A stretch of DNA of 64,000 nucleotides, taken from contig NC_014220.1 in the NCBI RefSeq assembly GCF_000092405.1, positions 1,116,001-1,180,000 of the forward strand, written 5' to 3'. Positions 60,079 to 64,000 of this stretch are shown one piece after another; the stretch's first letter is position 1; each line of letters starts with the position of its first letter. The position numbers and the translations under genes were made by a program. The notes beneath the pieces were generated by a model. That model was not told the origin of the DNA. It saw only the letters and a program-made list of their open reading frames with translations, and made no database searches. The DNA comes from Syntrophothermus lipocalidus DSM 12680 (lineage in GTDB: Bacteria; Bacillota; Syntrophomonadia; Syntrophomonadales; Syntrophothermaceae).

Positions 60079-62106
60079 ATGAAGAAGTGGAGGGTTGATT
60101 TTAACGAGTCTCTTCATCCCGAACCTTGGCGGGATTTTTACGCCCGCTATTTTCCTGAACTGGACAGGATGGACATAAAAGAGGACGGCTTCACCGTCCA
60201 GTCCCTAAAGTGCTTAAACCACGACGACAGGAAGCCTTCCGCGACGGTCAACGTCAAGTCGGGCTTTTACGTCTGCCATGTATGCGGGAGCTTTTCGCCG
60301 TACCGCTTTTTAGTTGAAATTGCAGGCATTGCGCCGGAAGACGCGAGCTATTTCATAAACGACTACCTCCGCGAGCTTTACGTAAAAGACGAACGGACAG
60401 GAAGATACATACACGCGTTCCCCCACTACGACCCCAGCCACACCTATATCCCCACACCCGGACAGGAAGAGGAATTTGAAGAGTTTATCAAAGAAGCAAA
60501 AGCGCGCCTGCGCCCGGAACTGCCGATTGTCCAAGAGTACATTACCGCCAGAGGAATCAAGTATGAAATGCTGGAGCGTTTCGAATGGGGTTATGTCCCC
60601 CATGACGAAGATGCAGGACAGGTTGAATGCTTGGTAGTCCCTTTTCGCGTGAGGGGCAAAATCAGGGCTATCAGAGGGAGGGCTTACGACGGCAGGAAAG
60701 GAGCGGTTAAAAACTCCCGTTTTTCATTGTGGAACCTCGACAGCCTTGAGGGGAAAAGCCAAGCAGTCATAGTCGAGGGAGAAAGCGACGCTTTAAGAAC
60801 TATTCAGGCGCTTGAAGCCTGCGGTGTAGACATCCCTGTAGTTAGCGTGCCGGGCAACAATTTCCGCAAGGAGTGGAAACGGGAATTTGAAGGCATACGC
60901 ACCATCTACCTCATCCCGCAGGACGACGACGCCAGCGCCAACTTCGTGAGGTCTGCCCTGGCGGTGCTCGGAGAAGAACGGTGTAAAGTGGTTGAACTGC
61001 CGTGGAAGCGGGGAGATGTCGGCAAAGACATCTGCGAGTGGTTGACCCGCAACAACCATACCGACCAGGAACTGGTAGAGCTAATCCCGCTTGAAGAACA
61101 CCAAGACCGGTTTTCCCGCTACTACAGGGTGGAAGAACTGCTGAAGAGAGAGCCTGCGGAGCCTGACTGGCTGGTAAGAGGAATGATAGCAAGAGGGCAA
61201 AAAATCCTTGTCCAAGGGCCGCCGAAGCAGATGAAGACGTGGTTTGTCTTGAGCTTATTGAAGGCGCTCAGCCGCGGTGAAAACGTCTGTGGGGTTCCGT
61301 ACTGGAGAACTACCGTCTCTGGAATCAAAGCCGTTATGGTGGAGGAAGAGCATTCGACCAACGCTTTAATACAAAGAGTACAGCAGAGCCTTGCCGGTAC
61401 AAGCAACATCGTCATCCCGCACAGGACAGGCGTGAAACTGCTTCCGAAAAACCCAGAATTTGAAGACCTGCTCAATTTTATTGACGAGTTCCGGCCTGAC
61501 CTGCTCGTGCTTGACCCACTGAGAAGCTTCTTCGACGGAGACGAAAACGACTCTTCCATCATGCAGCAGGTATTTGCGCCGCTCAATATGCTCCTCCGCA
61601 AGTACCCCCACATGGCAGTCATTGTCGTTGACCATACCGCCAAAAAGCCGTCAGACGTTCTGGTGTATGCCAGCAGGGGGTCTTCTGTCAAAGGGGCGGA
61701 AATGGACGGCGTGATAGACATCCGCAAGTTCCAGAAAGACGAAGATGTAGGTGTCGTCGTTACTGGAGAGTTCCGCGACGCTGAGACTGTAGAGAACTTG
61801 AGCTTAAAATTCGAGGACGGGAATCTGATTTACGACGATGGTTTCCGCATCAACATCAAGCTGAAAGACAGCGAAGTGCGCCTGCAGAAGCTGGCGAAGC
61901 TGTTGACCCAGCGGAGCTACACGCAGAAAGAGCTAACCGACTTGCTGAAGGTAAGCGACCAGACTGTGAGAAACGACATCAGCAAACTGCGGGCAGGCGG
62001 CTTCACTATTGAGGAAGAAGGGGGACATCAAGGGTCTCCAAAAACGTACACACTTACAAAAACACCCGACGGGTGGAAAGCGGACGACGAAGACAGCGGC
62101 GAATAA
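60079..62106 (+). CDS. Primase-helicase: CHC2 zinc finger, TOPRIM and RecA-like ATPase
   Basis: A 675-residue multidomain replication protein. A CHC2-type zinc finger (C45, H48, C66, C69) is followed by a TOPRIM primase core with E234 in VEGESDALR and an acidic DDD at 282-284. A RecA/AAA_25 ATPase follows with Walker A GPPKQMKT (380-387), Walker B LLVLD (475-479) and VVDHTAKKP. A winged helix closes the protein (YTQKELTDLLKVSDQTVRNDI). Such fusions prime and unwind DNA for plasmids, phages and integrated elements. GAGGAGG precedes the ATG, and it has a strong promoter. It marks the region as mobile. Confidence 0.9.
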   Translation: MKKWRVDFNESLHPEPWRDFYARYFPELDRMDIKEDGFTVQSLKCLNHDDRKPSATVNVKSGFYVCHVCGSFSPYRFLVEIAGIAPEDASYFINDYLRELYVKDERTGRYIHAFPHYDPSHTYIPTPGQEEEFEEFIKEAKARLRPELPIVQEYITARGIKYEMLERFEWGYVPHDEDAGQVECLVVPFRVRGKIRAIRGRAYDGRKGAVKNSRFSLWNLDSLEGKSQAVIVEGESDALRTIQALEACGVDIPVVSVPGNNFRKEWKREFEGIRTIYLIPQDDDASANFVRSALAVLGEERCKVVELPWKRGDVGKDICEWLTRNNHTDQELVELIPLEEHQDRFSRYYRVEELLKREPAEPDWLVRGMIARGQKILVQGPPKQMKTWFVLSLLKALSRGENVCGVPYWRTTVSGIKAVMVEEEHSTNALIQRVQQSLAGTSNIVIPHRTGVKLLPKNPEFEDLLNFIDEFRPDLLVLDPLRSFFDGDENDSSIMQQVFAPLNMLLRKYPHMAVIVVDHTAKKPSDVLVYASRGSSVKGAEMDGVIDIRKFQKDEDVGVVVTGEFRDAETVENLSLKFEDGNLIYDDGFRINIKLKDSEVRLQKLAKLLTQRSYTQKELTDLLKVSDQTVRNDISKLRAGGFTIEEEGGHQGSPKTYTLTKTPDGWKADDEDSGE

Positions 62107-62122
62107 AACAGATACCGCCGAA

Positions 62123-62175
62123 GGTCAAAATGTCAAAACCGCTATATATATTTTTGAGCTTTGACCTTGGTCAAA
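62123..62175. promoter_or_regulatory. GGTCAAA motifs and palindrome after the primase gene
   Basis: GGTCAAA recurs at 62123-62129. A perfect inverted pair, TTTGACC-TT-GGTCAAA, occupies 62160-62175, beyond the primase stop. With the two upstream copies this makes five motif units around one gene, as iterons or operators would. Confidence 0.65.
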
Positions 62176-62186
62176 GACGGGTTCGT

Positions 62187-62269
62187 CTGAAGCCGCTGAA
62201 GCGGGACCGCGTTGTAGACGACGGTTCCACGCTCGCAGGGCTTCAGCAAACCTTACCCGGCGGCTTCAG
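62187..62269. other. Nested hairpin sequence downstream of primase
   Basis: An outer pair, CTGAAGCCGC (62187-62196) with GCGGCTTCAG (62260-62269), encloses an inner pair, CTGAAGC (62196-62202) with GCTTCAG (62240-62246), and a small GGACCG/CGGTTCC hairpin. It could be a structured RNA, an origin of replication or a terminator. No long T-run follows. Confidence 0.5.
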
Positions 62270-62366
62270 GCAGTAAGCCCAAAACAAGAATTATTACCAA
62301 ACTTGAGCTTTGAGCTTGATTGTTTGATAACTCTTTCCGATAAATAACCAAAGGGGGTTGGCGCAC

Positions 62367-62645
62367 TTGACTGTTCTCCCAAATGAGATTGCACAGCCGC
62401 AGGTGATTATCCAATCTGACGGACGCATTAACATACCCAAAAAGGAAGACGGCAGTGTCTGGACGTTAGAAGAATTGAGAGAAAAAATGAAGTGGAGCCG
62501 CTGGCCGATGTTCGATGAACTTGAGCCGCTTTTCCGCAGGTGGTGGGAGCTCCGCTACAAAAACCGCTTCCACCGTTACTGGACAGTTGAGGAACTGATG
62601 GAGATGAAGGACATCCAGCAGTTTTTAGGGTTAGAGAACAGTTAA
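62367..62645 (+). CDS. Small orphan protein downstream of primase
   Basis: A protein of about 92 residues with no known domain. It starts TVLPNEIAQPQ and contains a Trp-rich helical part (KWSRWPMFDELEPLFRRWWE). AAAGGGGG stands eight bases before the TTG at 62367; another in-frame TTG at 62358 abuts that sequence. It follows the primase on the same strand after the folded element and is probably part of the same mobile module. Confidence 0.6.
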   Translation: MTVLPNEIAQPQVIIQSDGRINIPKKEDGSVWTLEELREKMKWSRWPMFDELEPLFRRWWELRYKNRFHRYWTVEELMEMKDIQQFLGLENS

Positions 62646-62674
62646 TTTCGATTACTTTTGGAGGAGTTGACTTG

Positions 62675-62840
62675 ATGACGTACCCTGTAAACCTACCAAT
62701 GGAGGAAAGGGTACTTTATCCTCTGCGGGAAGCTTGGACTTCTGCACCTCAACAAACCTAAGTACCTTCCCGGCAAGAAGACTCTCATGTTTAAAGCGGT
62801 CGCCCGAGAAGTAGAAGTCGTCAAGCCAGTTTACGAATAA
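62675..62840 (+). pseudogene. Possible frameshifted small gene
   Basis: GGAGGAG precedes an ATG at 62675 that opens a frame of only 28 codons (MTYPVNLPMEERVLYPLREA). In the +1 frame, from the CGGGAAG region on, coding-like sequence continues to a TAA at 62838-62840 (KYLPGKKTLMFKAVAREVE). Joining the two across one base would give a protein of about 55 residues. It is either a decayed gene or a chance arrangement. Confidence 0.35.
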
Positions 62841-62937
62841 CTACTTTCACATGGGTATACTTTCTCCAGTGAATAATATTTTAACACCCTGCACGTCGTT
62901 AGGAGCACGTCAGATTTGTTACTTGTCCTGATGGGAG

Positions 62938-63177
62938 ATGTATTCCAATGAGGATGGCAAACCCATACCGGTACTGGATTACGGAAATTTCCGGGTTCAC
63001 AAAGTACTAATTCGTTCACCGATGTCTTGCAAGTGGTCTTGCGGCTATAGCACAGTGGAGGAATCCTTCCGGGGTCTAGTTCTCACCATCGGTTTCCATC
63101 CCCGTTTACCCGGTAACACAAATAAACGTCGTCATTCAACCGCCCTTACTGTGGACAGTTTTTTGTTTTTGCTTTAA
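62938..63177 (+). CDS. Doubtful 79-residue reading frame
   Basis: An ATG preceded by GGGAG opens a frame of 79 codons with a protein-like beginning (MYSNEDGKPIPVLDYGNFRV). The C-terminal half (RLPGNTNKRRHSTALTVDSF) looks less natural. No family is recognised. It lies in an otherwise empty stretch between small orphan genes and an AT-rich gene, and may be real, decayed or spurious. Confidence 0.3.
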   Translation: MYSNEDGKPIPVLDYGNFRVHKVLIRSPMSCKWSCGYSTVEESFRGLVLTIGFHPRLPGNTNKRRHSTALTVDSFLFLL

Positions 63178-63192
63178 CGGTAGAGCCAACTC

Positions 63193-63221
63193 TTGTTGTT
63201 TTTATGAGATTATGATACAAT
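63193..63221 (+). promoter_or_regulatory. Promoter of the right-edge gene
   Basis: TTGTTG (63193-63198) and TACAAT (63216-63221) with a 17-base spacer lie 40 bases before the ATG at 63261. Confidence 0.65.
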
Positions 63222-63260
63222 ACAAACAAAAAGAAAAATTTGTAAAGGGAGTTGATAATC

Positions 63261-64000
63261 ATGGCGGTTGAATCAAGCTTGCCTGCTTACACTACAATAG
63301 AGAACATCTTAAAATTAATTGATGCTCTAAGACGAAAAAATAATGATGAAGAAGAAGCTAAGCCTTTATTCGGAATGGGTGATACTGCTTTTAGGAGTAC
63401 CAAATCTGTATTACGAACATTTAACATTATTGAAGAATCAAACACAAATTTTACTGCTACAGGACGTCAAATTGCTTATGCTGGAAATGACGAGGAAAGA
63501 AAAAAGATTATTCTTGAAGTTATCAAGAGGTATCCTCCTTATGAGGCATTATTACATAATATTGCTGAAAAAAAGGAACCAGAAACAGAAATTAACTATA
63601 TTGTTAGTTTTTGGGGAAAATTTAATTATGGTAGTACAGAACGGAACAGAAAAGATGCTGCAACCCTATTTGGTAATATAATAGAGTATATAGGGTTTGG
63701 TACATTTAAAAAAGGACGCAGTAATTATCCAACACGAATTATCTGGAAACCTGGGATTGAGTCTCAAATCCTAAACACTGGTCAGAAATCTGAAGAGCCA
63801 GAAAGGGAGTTTAATGAAGATTCCTTAATCCAACAAAGAGTCGAAGAAAAACAAACTGATAATGGAATACCAGAGCATGAGAAAGATACAGGTTATTCTA
63901 ATCAATATAGGTACATAAACGCAAAAAAAGGTCCATTTATAATAGTTAAAGTTGATATGACAAATTGGCCGGAAGAAAAAATGAAAAATTTTTTTAAACT
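63261..64000 (+). CDS. AT-rich partial gene, DUF5343-like N-terminus (uncertain)
   Basis: The frame from the ATG at 63261 is open to the window edge (246 codons) and is preceded by AAAGGGAG and a clear promoter. The N-terminal 160 residues start AVESSLPAYTTIENILKLID and look like two winged-helix-type units (ATGRQIAYAGNDEER; RNRKDAATLFGNIIEYI), reminiscent of DUF5343-type proteins. A low-complexity Glu/Gln-rich linker then leads to a new domain beginning GPFIIVKVDMTNWPEE. Base composition is far more AT-rich than the chromosome to the left, pointing to recent acquisition. The 3' end is missing and the function is unknown. Confidence 0.7.
   Translation, partial: MAVESSLPAYTTIENILKLIDALRRKNNDEEEAKPLFGMGDTAFRSTKSVLRTFNIIEESNTNFTATGRQIAYAGNDEERKKIILEVIKRYPPYEALLHNIAEKKEPETEINYIVSFWGKFNYGSTERNRKDAATLFGNIIEYIGFGTFKKGRSNYPTRIIWKPGIESQILNTGQKSEEPEREFNEDSLIQQRVEEKQTDNGIPEHEKDTGYSNQYRYINAKKGPFIIVKVDMTNWPEEKMKNFFK

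Noticed and set aside
62073-62276. 67-codon plus-strand frame overlapping the primase end
   Set aside because: It runs through the GGTCAAA palindrome and the nested hairpins and lacks a ribosome binding site.
63343-63681. 112-codon frame at the right edge
   Set aside because: It is an out-of-frame shadow of the open gene starting at 63261, which has the promoter and ribosome binding site.
1-64000. CRISPR array
   Set aside because: No regularly spaced direct repeats of 23-40 nt were found; the repeats present are single pairs or palindromes.

Overview
The window reads like a chromosomal segment of a Gram-positive anaerobe of the class Clostridia, most like the syntrophic, spore-former-related lineages (Syntrophomonas, Syntrophothermus and Desulfotomaculum relatives). 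The evidence is indirect. Ribosome binding sites are strong GGAGG-type, TTG and GTG starts are frequent, and lexA, type I-alpha glnA, short psd-pssA, a CBS-domain family II pyrophosphatase, DegV, DUF6485 and MoxR/VWA genes occur together. No rRNA or species-diagnostic gene is present, so the genus is inference.

Bases 1-15,700 are mainly housekeeping: a DUF456 membrane protein, glnA, lexA with a promoter overlapped by a LexA-box-like site, and a TtcA-like PP-loop enzyme. A divergent lactate module follows: a GlcD/GlcF-type FAD plus iron-sulfur oxidase faces a LarA-type nickel-pincer racemase across a shared promoter region. Then come murB, a MoeB/ThiF-like E1 enzyme, a YiiX-like papain-fold hydrolase with a coupled membrane protein, a B12-binding radical SAM protein, a CBS-pyrophosphatase, tRNA-Ala(CGC) and psd-pssA.

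Bases 15,700-19,700 hold a minus-strand unit of a MoxR AAA+ ATPase, a VWA protein with an HExxH site, and an eight-repeat W(Y)xxGxxHRxxGPA protein. Bases 19,800-38,500 return to core genes: a class A penicillin-binding protein, a DUF2225 protein, an hslO (Hsp33) remnant, a DUF362 protein, a metallo-beta-lactamase-fold enzyme, a CPA2 antiporter followed by a 50-residue zinc ribbon, a GGDEF protein, DUF503, a thiolase-like/DUF35 pair, an M24 peptidase, ychF, a PH-domain-like membrane protein, pfkA, DUF6485 and htrA. A roughly 460-bp highly folded non-coding block lies upstream of ychF.

Bases 38,900-45,300 hold a second AAA+/VWA unit, headed by a protein with five PAS domains and no recognisable output domain; its stop codon overlaps the ATPase start. 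A small membrane protein gene and two copies of a 25-nt sequence lie upstream. DUF523, a PP-loop sulfur-transfer enzyme, DegV and an SPL-type radical SAM gene follow.

From about 48.8 kb to the right edge the window looks accessory: hsdM-hsdS-hsdR, a large serine recombinase, a LysM-like protein, a hypoxanthine-DNA glycosylase-like protein, a GreA-like protein, two small orphans, and a divergently transcribed primase-helicase flanked by repeated GGTCAAA motifs and followed by a folded sequence. An AT-rich partial gene runs off the right edge. No CRISPR array, rRNA or complete insertion sequence was seen.
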